Shown: piece by piece, positions 1 through 6,349 of the stretch
How positions within the stretch are numbered: position 1 is the first letter of the stretch
Layout: each line of letters starts with the position of its first letter
The notes under the pieces: model-generated
Databases searched by the model: none
Told to the model about the DNA's origin: nothing
What the model saw: the letters and a program-made list of their open reading frames with translations, nothing else
Position numbers and translations under genes: made by a program
Virus record (IMG/VR): IMGVR_UViG_3300024348_000279
Span: 1 to 21,937 of that record
Direction: 5' to 3' (one strand)
DNA: 21,937 nucleotides
Source: a virus

Positions 1-105
1 CTTGTTAGGAGTAGAATGTGCTTCAACACATACTTGTTTCAGTGCCTTCTTTATTCTGCTCTTAAGCTCCTCAGTTAATTGTATGTTATTAGAGGTTGAG
101 GTCAT
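1..105 (-). CDS. Partial unknown gene overlapping the gp32 3' end
   Basis: An ATG at 105-103 opens a frame that stays open for all 35 codons to the window edge, so the 3' part of the gene is missing. The visible product begins MTSTSNNIQLTEELK and continues with a basic amphipathic stretch (SRIKKALKQVCVEAH). It starts 17 bases before the end of the gp32 gene, in another frame. No Shine-Dalgarno is seen, so it would probably be translated by coupling to gp32. In T4 the gene after 32 is the helicase loader 59, but these residues do not resemble the gp59 N-terminus I remember, so no function is assigned. The tight overlap and the lack of stops make a real gene more likely than chance. Confidence 0.55.
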   Translation of the reverse strand, partial: MTSTSNNIQLTEELKSRIKKALKQVCVEAHSTPNK

Positions 106-1012
106 TCAAGAAAGAATCTAAATCATCATCGGTATTAGCTTTTGCTGGTTCCGTTGCAGTTGCTACTGGAGCTGCTGCTGCCGGAGTGGCCGCTGCTGCT
201 ACAGGTGCTGCTTTTGGAGCTGCTTTCGATGCAGGTGTTGATGTAACCTCTGCAATAGAATCGCCTGGATTTAGATACATTCTAAGAACGTTGTTTACAA
301 ATGAACGAGTGTCTTCGTCCCATGCTTTGTAATCGTATGTTGCAAGTGAAGGAGCTGCTTCCAATTCCTCTTTAATACTTGCCATCGCCTCTTTAGATCT
401 TTCTGCTGGAGTTTCTCCCATTAAGATTGCAGATTTACTTGAAGAGAATTTAGACTTATCGTAGTTGTTATATTCCCCTTGTCTTGTAATAACAAGCTCA
501 AAGTTCTTACCTTCGAATAGGTCAAATACCTGAGTTGGCTCACCAAAATCTGGCTTCAATTCAGAATCAATCTTCTCTTTAATCTTATATCCAAATTTGA
601 ATACTTTGTAAGTACCTTCTAACTCTGGGTTTTGTGGGTCCTTAACGATCTTAATTAGAGAATAGTACTGCTGACGTCTCTTTAATTTCTCTGATGACTT
701 ACGGTCTACTGCAGAATCTGATTTTCTTAATTTCCAGAATACATCTGCAATTGGACAGTGTTCACCAATTGTTTGTGGAGAGTCTACTAGTTTACCATCT
801 CCATTAGAGTTAGTTAACCAGTGTACGTACTTTTGGATCAGAGATTTTCTTGGGTTCTCTGGGTTTGGTACAAAACGAATTAATGCTTTGTAAGTGCCGT
901 CTTTACCGTCGTCGGCTGTAGGTTTGTAAACTTCGTTTACGCTTGTTCTTTCAGGCTGGTGTGTTTCCACATCTTCCACGCCTAAGTTAAAAATGTCAAA
1001 TGAATCGCTCAT
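89..1012 (-). CDS. 32: T4 gp32-like single-stranded DNA-binding protein
   Basis: This protein would coat single-stranded DNA during phage replication, recombination and repair and contact other replication proteins through its acidic tail. It has 307 residues, close to T4 gp32 (301). Recognisable parts are the early core around residues 40-50 (YKALIRFVPN), the conserved stretch KIVKDPQNPELEGTYKVFKFG near 121-141, a YNNYDKSKF segment near 181-189 like T4 FSNYDESKF, and an acidic tail ending DDDLDSFLNDLNL, as in T4. An Ala/Pro-rich linker (about 263-292) separates core and tail. The zinc site looks degraded: His64 and Cys86 line up with T4 His64 and Cys87, but the equivalents of T4 Cys77 and Cys90 are absent. 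The start ATG follows an A-rich leader (AAAAGAAAATT). The next gene overlaps its 3' end. The family call is firm. Confidence 0.93.
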   Translation of the reverse strand: MSDSFDIFNLGVEDVETHQPERTSVNEVYKPTADDGKDGTYKALIRFVPNPENPRKSLIQKYVHWLTNSNGDGKLVDSPQTIGEHCPIADVFWKLRKSDSAVDRKSSEKLKRRQQYYSLIKIVKDPQNPELEGTYKVFKFGYKIKEKIDSELKPDFGEPTQVFDLFEGKNFELVITRQGEYNNYDKSKFSSSKSAILMGETPAERSKEAMASIKEELEAAPSLATYDYKAWDEDTRSFVNNVLRMYLNPGDSIAEVTSTPASKAAPKAAPVAAAATPAAAAPVATATEPAKANTDDDLDSFLNDLNL

Positions 1013-1117
1013 AATTTTCTTTTAGTTGTTTAAAATTGTTTAATAATGAAATACTTTAATTGTCTTTCAGTTCCTTATAGTTGTATAATAATCAATAGTT
1101 TCAAACTAGATTCATAT
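1013..1117 (-). promoter_or_regulatory. AU-rich leader of the gp32 gene
   Basis: This 105-base gene-free leader lies between the 73-residue gene and gp32. On the minus strand it begins with a small hairpin (TAGTT-TGA-AACTA, plus-strand 1096-1108). A second AACTA copy 3' of it (near 1078-1082) could pair with the same 5' arm. About 50 bases of nearly pure A/T, unstructured by eye, then run to the start codon. T4 gp32 represses its own translation by binding a pseudoknot followed by an AU-rich unstructured leader. The layout here is similar, but the resemblance is inferred and no pseudoknot was folded. TATAAGG near 1074-1080 could be a promoter element. Confidence 0.3.
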
Positions 1118-1339
1118 TTAACTTTGTGGTTCGCCAATCCCTTTTAACTCAGCATCAAAAACTCTTTCTATAGTTCCTTCACCTGAAGTTATGTATGGTC
1201 CGGCGAACGAGCACATTGTTATTGTTCCCGAGACAACGGTGTAACCCGCTGCGATCCCAGTATTGCATGGTGTATATTGAATTTCTAATGCTCCTTCCGA
1301 AGAATTATTTGTGATATTAAATACTTGACACTCAGGCAT
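1118..1339 (-). CDS. Small Cys-containing protein, stand-alone surface module
   Basis: The product has 73 residues, no signal peptide and no membrane segment. The N-terminal 60 residues follow the spacing C-x-x-F, N-x-T-N-N, Y-T-x-C, V-x(6)-M-C. The same pattern closes the 874-residue fibre protein (residues 792-853: C-x-x-Y, N-N-x-T-N, Y-T-x-C, V-x-x-V-V-C). I read it as a single free copy of that beta-rich, probably disulphide-linked module. From memory, small proteins with this Cys/Tyr pattern are common in Bacteroidota and their phages; I know no proven function. Its ATG overlaps the stop of the upstream gene by one base (TAATG), so the pair is translationally coupled. It could be a small virion decoration protein or a soluble partner of the fibre; both are guesses. 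Confidence 0.7.
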   Translation of the reverse strand: MPECQVFNITNNSSEGALEIQYTPCNTGIAAGYTVVSGTITMCSFAGPYITSGEGTIERVFDAELKGIGEPQS

Positions 1340-1533
1340 TACATTCGCTGTTTGTTAGAATCATAGTCCATCGTTAATATTGCTCCGTCAGGTTCCTTCC
1401 ATCTATTGTCCTCTAGCTTAATCAGCCCTGATTTGTGTAACAACGCCTCACGTTCTATAGACGTAATCTGGTTGCTTAACACCATTTTGTGTAGGATCGT
1501 CGCTAGACGAAAGTATTCTGCAGTTACTAACAT
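1339..1533 (-). CDS. Small hypothetical protein, 64 residues
   Basis: I do not recognise this protein. It has a helical, mildly amphipathic N-terminal half (residues 1-35, AEYFRLATILHKMVLSN and on) and a short C-terminal part with a likely beta hairpin (LEDNRWKEPDGAILTMDYD). It has no Cys, signal peptide or membrane segment. It is the first gene after the 287-base gap, so it probably opens the transcript that continues through the 73-residue gene to gp32. Its stop overlaps the next start (TAATG). The leader is A/T-rich with no Shine-Dalgarno, and a possible late-promoter-like ATATATAATA lies 28 bases upstream. A small regulator or structural protein is possible. The coupling to its neighbour is the main support that it is real. 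Confidence 0.6.
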   Translation of the reverse strand: MLVTAEYFRLATILHKMVLSNQITSIEREALLHKSGLIKLEDNRWKEPDGAILTMDYDSNKQRM

Positions 1534-1560
1534 ATCATTGATAAGTTTGATTTTTATACT

Positions 1561-1570
1561 TATTATATAT
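1561..1570 (-). promoter_or_regulatory. Possible late-promoter-like box ATATATAATA
   Basis: Read on the minus strand, ATATATAATA lies 28 bases before the start of the 64-residue gene, inside the gene-free stretch. T4-type late promoters are a single AT-only box near TATAAATA. The same ten bases also occur at 18213-18222 and 9031-9040, each upstream of a large gene on the same strand. In such AT-rich DNA chance matches are expected, so this is a weak call. Confidence 0.25.
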
Positions 1571-1744
1571 CGTTATTTTGTTTTGTTTCTAGATGATATG
1601 CTAATATATTGGTCACTCTAGAGTTAGGCTTTTCTTAGCTAATTAAAAAAAGATTGAGATTTATTGAACTTTTTTGAAACCTTTTCTGGTAAGTCGCATA
1701 TAAGTTATGTCTTTAACGCCAAAGGAAGATAAGTACCATTCCAG

Positions 1745-1820
1745 GGCTGGATGCAGAGACTAGGCTGAAGGCAGAGATTAGGACAGTTCTGGGCGGTCGC
1801 GGCTTGAAGCAGAGACTTGG
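1745..1820. repeat. Three 20-base GC-rich near-repeats
   Basis: On the plus strand the units are GGCTGGATGCAGAGACTAGG (1745-1764), GGCTGAAGGCAGAGATTAGG (1763-1782) and GGCTTGAAGCAGAGACTTGG (1801-1820). The shared core is GCAGAGAYTWGG. The first two overlap by two bases, giving an 18-base step. The third follows after an 18-base unrelated spacer (ACAGTTCTGGGCGGTCGC). The last unit ends exactly one base from the resolvase stop codon. A small imperfect hairpin (1737-1753, TCCA-GGGC-TGGA core) sits at the other edge. I cannot name the element; a protein-binding array, a recombination remnant or part of a structured RNA are all possible. Confidence 0.75.
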
Positions 1821-2522
1821 TTAGTCCGGCAAATTTTCCCCAAGTTGCTGAAGCAAATAATGATTAAGGAACCAAGCATCGACTAGATCATCAAATGGTT
1901 TTGGAACCTTCTTAACCTCATCACCTATTTCATTTACACAATATTTAAATAAAGGAGACTGAGCTAACTCTGAACTCTCTACTATATTATTTAAAAAGGC
2001 TACCCAAAGTGCTAACTTATTCATGTTACCTTTACCAGCATGTTTCTTAATAGTTGTGGGTGCAACGGTCAGTAAATTTTTGACCTCGAGTTGGCTTATC
2101 ATTTGTTCTTTAAGAATTGCAGCTCCTGCTGCCATATCAATCATATTATTAGTTCCCATCTTAGAACCATACGAAGTTCCCTCAAATGCTATATGATAAT
2201 CCTCCTTAGTATTTGTTATACCAAGTATTAGATTAATAATATCATCCGCTGTTTGGATATATCTTTTAATCTTTGCAAATTCGTTTTTGGAGTAATCACC
2301 TACTGAAGATTTCCAGTCAGGTTGGTGTACAAGAGTAACGTCTTTAAATAGACTTATTTCTTCTTGTCTCTTTTGTTCGGCTTTTGTTCCTGAACCAGCT
2401 TTAATATAGGAGATAAAGTGATATTCATTCGTATCAGACTGCCAGACACAGATACCAGGGGAATTAAGTGAGAAGTCAACTGTAACTAAATTCAAATTAG
2501 ATTCTTTTACCCATCGCAGCAC
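1821..2522 (-). CDS. RuvC-fold Holliday junction resolvase-like nuclease
   Basis: The protein would cleave branched DNA (Holliday and Y junctions) during recombination and before packaging, the job T4 gives to the unrelated endonuclease VII (gp49). The RuvC/RNase H-like order of acidic residues is present: a first strand LVTVDFSLNSPGICVW with Asp16, a second strand IAFEGTSYGS with Glu114, the family-typical APTTIKKHAGKGNMNK (154-169), and a C-terminal DDLVDA with Asp212 and Asp215 three apart, as in RuvC. From the GTG start at 2522 it is 233 residues and overlaps the upstream gene by 26 bases. A TTG at 2495-2493, one base after that gene's TAA, would give 224 residues starting MNLVTVDFS, with the first Asp at position 7 as in E. 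coli RuvC. I cannot decide between the two starts. Its stop abuts the GC-rich repeats. Confidence 0.82.
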   Translation of the reverse strand: MLRWVKESNLNLVTVDFSLNSPGICVWQSDTNEYHFISYIKAGSGTKAEQKRQEEISLFKDVTLVHQPDWKSSVGDYSKNEFAKIKRYIQTADDIINLILGITNTKEDYHIAFEGTSYGSKMGTNNMIDMAAGAAILKEQMISQLEVKNLLTVAPTTIKKHAGKGNMNKLALWVAFLNNIVESSELAQSPLFKYCVNEIGDEVKKVPKPFDDLVDAWFLNHYLLQQLGENLPD

Positions 2523-2865
2523 CTAAAGCAGCACCGACTAATCTGGAGGTTAATAAATCATAGAAGATACCTTTTTGAATACCTAGTACTTTACAAATAA
2601 CTTTACCAACTGATTTACCTAAAGCAAATCCAGCTAAACCACCAAAAATAGAACCTAAAAGACCCTCATTCATAAAGGCTTCTTCTAATCTGTCTAATTC
2701 AAATGTACCGTCTTCTTTTTGGTATTGTTGTACAAATTGCTCTAGTGCAAAATCTACTTTATCTTCTAAATCTTGAGTCCATTCTGATTGTAAACCTTCT
2801 TGTAAAAGTCTCATATCAGTTTCAGTCAAGTGTTGTTCAACTAAGTAATCATTAAATGTTTTCAT
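2497..2865 (-). CDS. Small glycine-rich protein with capsid-targeting-like start
   Basis: The product has 122 residues. The first ten (MKTFNDYLVE) resemble the capsid-targeting sequence of T4 internal head proteins (MKTYQEFI.E). L-V-E at 8-10 fits the L/I-x-E site cut by the T4 prohead protease gp21. Residues 11-67 are acidic and helical. Residues 68-95 and 104-120 are glycine/alanine-rich and hydrophobic (GLLGSIFGGLAGFALGK; GAALGAAMGK), a glycine-zipper pattern typical of membrane-inserting helices. I infer a protein packed in the head or baseplate that may act on membranes when DNA is delivered. A plain membrane protein of unknown role is the alternative. It starts 15 bases after the tail-tube-like gene, and its 3' end overlaps the resolvase reading frame if that uses the GTG start. 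Confidence 0.7.
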   Translation of the reverse strand: MKTFNDYLVEQHLTETDMRLLQEGLQSEWTQDLEDKVDFALEQFVQQYQKEDGTFELDRLEEAFMNEGLLGSIFGGLAGFALGKSVGKVICKVLGIQKGIFYDLLTSRLVGAALGAAMGKRI

Positions 2866-2880
2866 AATGTATATATCTTA

Positions 2881-3432
2881 TTAATCTATTTCTAATCTTA
2901 AGTCTAGCTTGTTGTAAAAAAATGTACATTCAAACGTATTAAAGTCAGCAACATTCTCAGCCATATTTAAGTTTAACTCATTTATAGAGTTCATTATTAT
3001 TTTATTAAATTCCATATAGGCTACTGAACTTCCCTCTGCATCTAAAATTCTTAAAGTCATTGGTTCTATATAAGCCTCTTTAGTAGATCTAGCATAGTAG
3101 TACAAAAGAGTATCTTGCATAATCCAGTAGTTAATAAAACCATCTAATAACTGCATAGTTACCGTGAACTCTCTAGAAATTGTATTTTGAATTGGTACTG
3201 CACCTCTATGGTATCTTGTAGTCCCATCATTATCTGCTTGAGTAATTGGATCAAAAGATAATCCCGGAATATTAAGTCCTTGTATTGAATAATTAATCAC
3301 ATCAACTGGTTCAGCTAAAAGATTACCCGGAGTCTTATTTAAATACGCTCTGTATTTGTCTGCAACTTCTTGTGGAATAAACTTTCTAGGGAACCTAAAA
3401 TCGTATGAATTATTTCTGCTATTTAATATCAT
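2881..3432 (-). CDS. Tail-tube-like virion protein (gp19/gp54-type, tentative)
   Basis: The product has 183 residues, near the 163 of T4 tail tube gp19. Its pattern fits the tail-tube beta-barrel family: an early strand with a GLNIPGLSFD turn (residues 52-61), a REFTVTMQLLDGFINYWIMQD segment (about 86-106) like the strand-helix of tube proteins, a PMTLRILDAEG strand (about 123-133), and a closing NTFECTFFYNKLDLRLEID run. These are shape and spacing matches rather than a firm sequence match, so the major tube protein and a gp54-like tube initiator at the baseplate are both possible. Its ATG overlaps the stop of the 698-residue gene by one base (TAATG), which argues for matched expression with a structural partner. 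Confidence 0.55.
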   Translation of the reverse strand: MILNSRNNSYDFRFPRKFIPQEVADKYRAYLNKTPGNLLAEPVDVINYSIQGLNIPGLSFDPITQADNDGTTRYHRGAVPIQNTISREFTVTMQLLDGFINYWIMQDTLLYYYARSTKEAYIEPMTLRILDAEGSSVAYMEFNKIIMNSINELNLNMAENVADFNTFECTFFYNKLDLRLEID

Positions 3433-5528
3433 TAGTTGCTTATGAATTTACCTTTAGTAACCATAGTCTCGTCTTGGCCATTGTCAATACTAATATAGAA
3501 CGTTCTGTTTTGCATACCTCTAATAGAGTTTGCATTTTGTTCATTAATCTTAAACAACACTTCACCCTGTCCCATGTCAATATCTTTATTATATACATGG
3601 TTAAATTTTAACTTAGTCTTACCATCGTTAAATGTTAGTTTCACTAGTTCTGTATTTTCAAAAGAAATATACTCAAAGTCGTCACCTCTCTTTTTAGCAA
3701 TCACAAACTTTATGTAAGTTGCAAATGGAGGAACTGTAATAGTTAAATCCCCCTCGTTTACAAATTCACCAGTTTCTATATCTTCAACATCTGCTAACAT
3801 TTCATTAACACCACTTCCACCAGCGCCAGTGCCAGATCCAATACCTGTTAAATCTACTCTAGAACTAGAAGCAATTACATTATATCTTTCAATAAATGTA
3901 GGTACATATTTTATAGTTCTAGGTAAGTTATCTGTAATAAATCCAGAAATTATTTTGTTAGAAGTTAAACTAGGCAATACATTGTAAACCTCAGTTAATA
4001 TATTTGGGCTATCAATTTTAAGTGCCTGTAACTTTTTACCATATCTAGCGGCTTGATTTACTGTAAGTGATGCTTTTTTAGTAATCTGGCTATTATCAGT
4101 TTGGTTGTATATTCTCATAGTTACATCAATTGAGAAATTAACTGCAACATTTGCATTTGTAATCACCGGTCTAAAAGTAACAGGAGTACTAAAATCTTCG
4201 TATTGTGTAAATGTGTTTTGAGTAGTTTTAATAAACGATGTACCTACTTGTTCAAATACATCTACATCAAAAATAACTACAATGTCATCGGATGAAGTAC
4301 TTATTCTACTTAAAATATGTCCTTCAAATCCTGCAAGTGAATTATCCTTTTCACCATATATCTTAAAGTAATCCCCGTCGTTAGCATCTTCTACTACTAC
4401 AGTAAAATCAGCAAACTCATCTTCTCTTGCAACTGTAAAAGAATTCTCTTCTCCAGTATATACATAATCGTATCCGCCTACAGCCTCTAATCTATCTAGT
4501 AATTTAAAACTAATATTATAGTTACTAAATGGGTTTTTATCACTAGAACCTATAGTTCCATCGCCATAAAATCTGTCATCGAATTCTGAATTCTGTCCAA
4601 CTAAACTTGGAATCTTAATATTAATATACTTAGACCAAAGTGTTTCTCCTAAAATAAAAGGCTTAGGATTAGAAAGCTCATAATTACTTTGATTTAAATA
4701 AACTAATTGTGTTAAATAGTTTTTAACCCTAGTAGTTCTATCAGAATTTACCTCAAACAAGAAGCCTTCATATCCTCTTGCTGCAAAACTAAATCCAGAT
4801 TTTAAGTGCAATCTTACAGTGTCATACAATATAAAGTTAATATTAGCTGTTGCATCTGATTGATAATTTAATAAATCATCCTCTCTACCACCAGTCCACT
4901 CTAAAGAGTTATTAATAAAATTTTGTTGTTCATAATTACCTGTTGAATCATAACCTAATAAAGCGTATTTAGTTTTATCATTACCCGGTACGTTTACAGC
5001 ATGGTATCTTCCAATTGTTTGATTAATATCATTCCCTGTTTCTTCATCAGGCGTAGCAAACAGAGGATTAGCTCTAGTATCAACGATTGCTTTACCGCCA
5101 ATTAAATCAGGGTAAGAATAAGATACTGTTCCGTTTATTACCGGAGTATATTCAGCAATATTAGTTATTGGAGAAAAAGAATAAACGCCTAAGTTATCAC
5201 TAATAGTAAATAATTCAGGTTGTGGTAATCCATTTAAATCAAATTTATATGTCTTACCATTCTGCATTAATAAAGTTCTAGCAGCAAAGTTTTCAACTGC
5301 AAGATAACCCGACATAATAGTAACGTCAAAGTTAACTACAGCACTTCCTAATTCTGAAATTAAGTGCCTAGTACTCGAAGAATCACCTCTTACAGTATCT
5401 AGGAATTTAACCTCACTACCATTATCATCTACCTCGATGCGATACTTCTCTTGATCGCCTTGGTCGTGGTATATAAACTCAAGTAATATATCTTGGTCTA
5501 TTCTAAAATATCTTGAAGATTCAGCCAT
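3432..5528 (-). CDS. Large virion structural protein, probable baseplate/tail
   Basis: I do not recognise this 698-residue protein by name. It is beta-rich throughout, with no signal peptide, membrane segment or catalytic motif visible. It opens with a well-formed strand pair (RYFRIDQDILLEFIYHD and YRIEVDDNG, residues 6-36) that looks like a small N-terminal docking domain. The middle (about 350-500) has Ig-like strand spacing. A Gly/Ser hinge, GSGTGAGGSG near 564-573, precedes a C-terminal beta domain (about 576-698). Similar Gly/Ser hinges occur in the 874- and 1219-residue proteins. The gene begins 3 bases after the 268-residue gene and overlaps the tail-tube-like gene by one base, so it is inside the structural operon. 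A baseplate or tail-tip role is inferred from context only. Confidence 0.75.
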   Translation of the reverse strand: MAESSRYFRIDQDILLEFIYHDQGDQEKYRIEVDDNGSEVKFLDTVRGDSSSTRHLISELGSAVVNFDVTIMSGYLAVENFAARTLLMQNGKTYKFDLNGLPQPELFTISDNLGVYSFSPITNIAEYTPVINGTVSYSYPDLIGGKAIVDTRANPLFATPDEETGNDINQTIGRYHAVNVPGNDKTKYALLGYDSTGNYEQQNFINNSLEWTGGREDDLLNYQSDATANINFILYDTVRLHLKSGFSFAARGYEGFLFEVNSDRTTRVKNYLTQLVYLNQSNYELSNPKPFILGETLWSKYINIKIPSLVGQNSEFDDRFYGDGTIGSSDKNPFSNYNISFKLLDRLEAVGGYDYVYTGEENSFTVAREDEFADFTVVVEDANDGDYFKIYGEKDNSLAGFEGHILSRISTSSDDIVVIFDVDVFEQVGTSFIKTTQNTFTQYEDFSTPVTFRPVITNANVAVNFSIDVTMRIYNQTDNSQITKKASLTVNQAARYGKKLQALKIDSPNILTEVYNVLPSLTSNKIISGFITDNLPRTIKYVPTFIERYNVIASSSRVDLTGIGSGTGAGGSGVNEMLADVEDIETGEFVNEGDLTITVPPFATYIKFVIAKKRGDDFEYISFENTELVKLTFNDGKTKLKFNHVYNKDIDMGQGEVLFKINEQNANSIRGMQNRTFYISIDNGQDETMVTKGKFISN

Positions 5529-5531
5529 GTT

Positions 5532-6338
5532 TTAAAATTGTAAAAATTTAGGTGACCAGTATATTCCTACGCCAATTGAAGGCCCAGTACTAATTACCTG
5601 GTTATTATTTAAGTTAACACCATATCCAACTCCAAAGCCAACTAGCCATCTAGATTTCTTTTGGTCTTTTCTGTTTAATCTACTATTAACTAGGTTTATA
5701 TTTTCAATATCTTTAATCTCTAATCCAGGGTAGCTTGTTGATAACTTTAATCTATCTGCTCCGTCTACATTCTCAATCGCAGCCATTAGGCTTAAAGTTT
5801 GTGTCAATTCAAACTTAGTTTCCAGTACTTTAAATTTTTCAAATTCATATTTAAAGGTAGAAAACCCTGTTAGTTTTCTAGAGTTACCATCACCGAAATC
5901 TTCAGCAGATGTAAAAGTAACTTTAGTAGTTGTCGTGTCAATAGTCTCAGTTGTAGTAGTTACATCTAGACTATCTTTAATTTCTAGGTTAGCAGATATT
6001 AATGAGTTAACTTCTTTTAAGTCATCATTAAGTGCTAAAGCCTTTTTATACTTTTTAGTCAACTTAGCCTGGCTAGATTCTAAGTTTGATAAATCAAACT
6101 CAAAAGATCTAATTTGAGCTAGTTGATCTCCATTATCATTTCTTAAGATTGTAACTGAGTCTTGAGCAGCCTTAAAGTTATTAAGTTGTCTGCCGGCATC
6201 TTCTTGTGCTAGTTTTACATCTTGTTTTAAGTTCTCAATACTATTACATTGTCTAAGAAATAATAAACATAAAAGAACTCCGGCGATAAACATCACCAGA
6301 GACTTATTAGATAGTATATTTTTTATTTTGTCCTTCAT
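5532..6338 (-). CDS. Membrane-anchored coiled-coil protein, spanin candidate
   Basis: The product has 268 residues in three parts. A basic N-terminus and one membrane segment (about 12-29, SLVMFIAGVLLCLLFL) give an inner-membrane anchor with the rest outside. Residues 33-112 form a long charged coiled coil. After a Thr-rich patch (126-138) comes a beta-rich C-terminal part. Its last 40 residues have alternating strands (LVGFGVGYGVNL; GPSIGVGIYWSPKFLQF) and end in Phe, like the terminal beta-signal of outer-membrane proteins. The layout would let it span the periplasm, as a spanin does in the last step of lysis, but no canonical lipobox is seen. A phage membrane or tail-associated protein is the alternative. 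The leader is A-rich (AAAATAAAAAATT), and spacing to neighbours is 11 and 3 bases. Confidence 0.7.
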   Translation of the reverse strand: MKDKIKNILSNKSLVMFIAGVLLCLLFLRQCNSIENLKQDVKLAQEDAGRQLNNFKAAQDSVTILRNDNGDQLAQIRSFEFDLSNLESSQAKLTKKYKKALALNDDLKEVNSLISANLEIKDSLDVTTTTETIDTTTTKVTFTSAEDFGDGNSRKLTGFSTFKYEFEKFKVLETKFELTQTLSLMAAIENVDGADRLKLSTSYPGLEIKDIENINLVNSRLNRKDQKKSRWLVGFGVGYGVNLNNNQVISTGPSIGVGIYWSPKFLQF

Positions 6339-6349
6339 AATTTTTTATT

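Larger units (their letters stand above)
1534..1820. other. 287-base gap with GC-rich repeats and AT-rich leader
   Basis: No gene is supported here. The stretch has two parts. 1741-1820, directly after the resolvase stop, is clearly GC-richer than its surroundings and holds three near-repeats. 1534-1740 is AT-rich. It includes runs of A and T around 1645-1675 (AAAAAAG and CTTTTTT about 16 bases apart, an A-T-only stem unlikely to be a strong terminator) and a possible promoter box at 1561-1570. A plus-strand frame from ATG 1707 reaches TAG after only 18 codons. No tRNA-like T-loop or other recognised RNA motif was found by eye. Confidence 0.6.

Noticed and set aside
96-332. Plus-strand Ala-rich frame at the gp32 3' end.
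   Set aside because: It is the antisense shadow of the Ala/Pro-rich linker of gp32.
1640-1680. Rho-independent terminator after the resolvase gene.
   Set aside because: The only stem is AAAAAAG/CTTTTTT with a loop of about 16 bases; it has almost no G-C pairs and would be very weak.
1741-1820. Group I intron remnant, because GCAGAGACTAGG resembles the conserved R element.
   Set aside because: The core repeats three times, no Q or S element (such as AAGATATAGTCC) follows in the right order, and no paired P3/P7 arms were found by eye.
1707-1820. Plus-strand frame starting ATG TCT TTA with two in-frame TAG codons 18 bases apart, suggesting stop read-through or recoding.
   Set aside because: The two TAGs are part of the 18-base repeated unit, the product is short, and every supported gene is on the other strand; nothing points to recoding.
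1721-1830. tRNA gene in the GC-rich gap.
   Set aside because: No acceptor/T-arm pairing or GTTCRA-type T-loop could be found on either strand.
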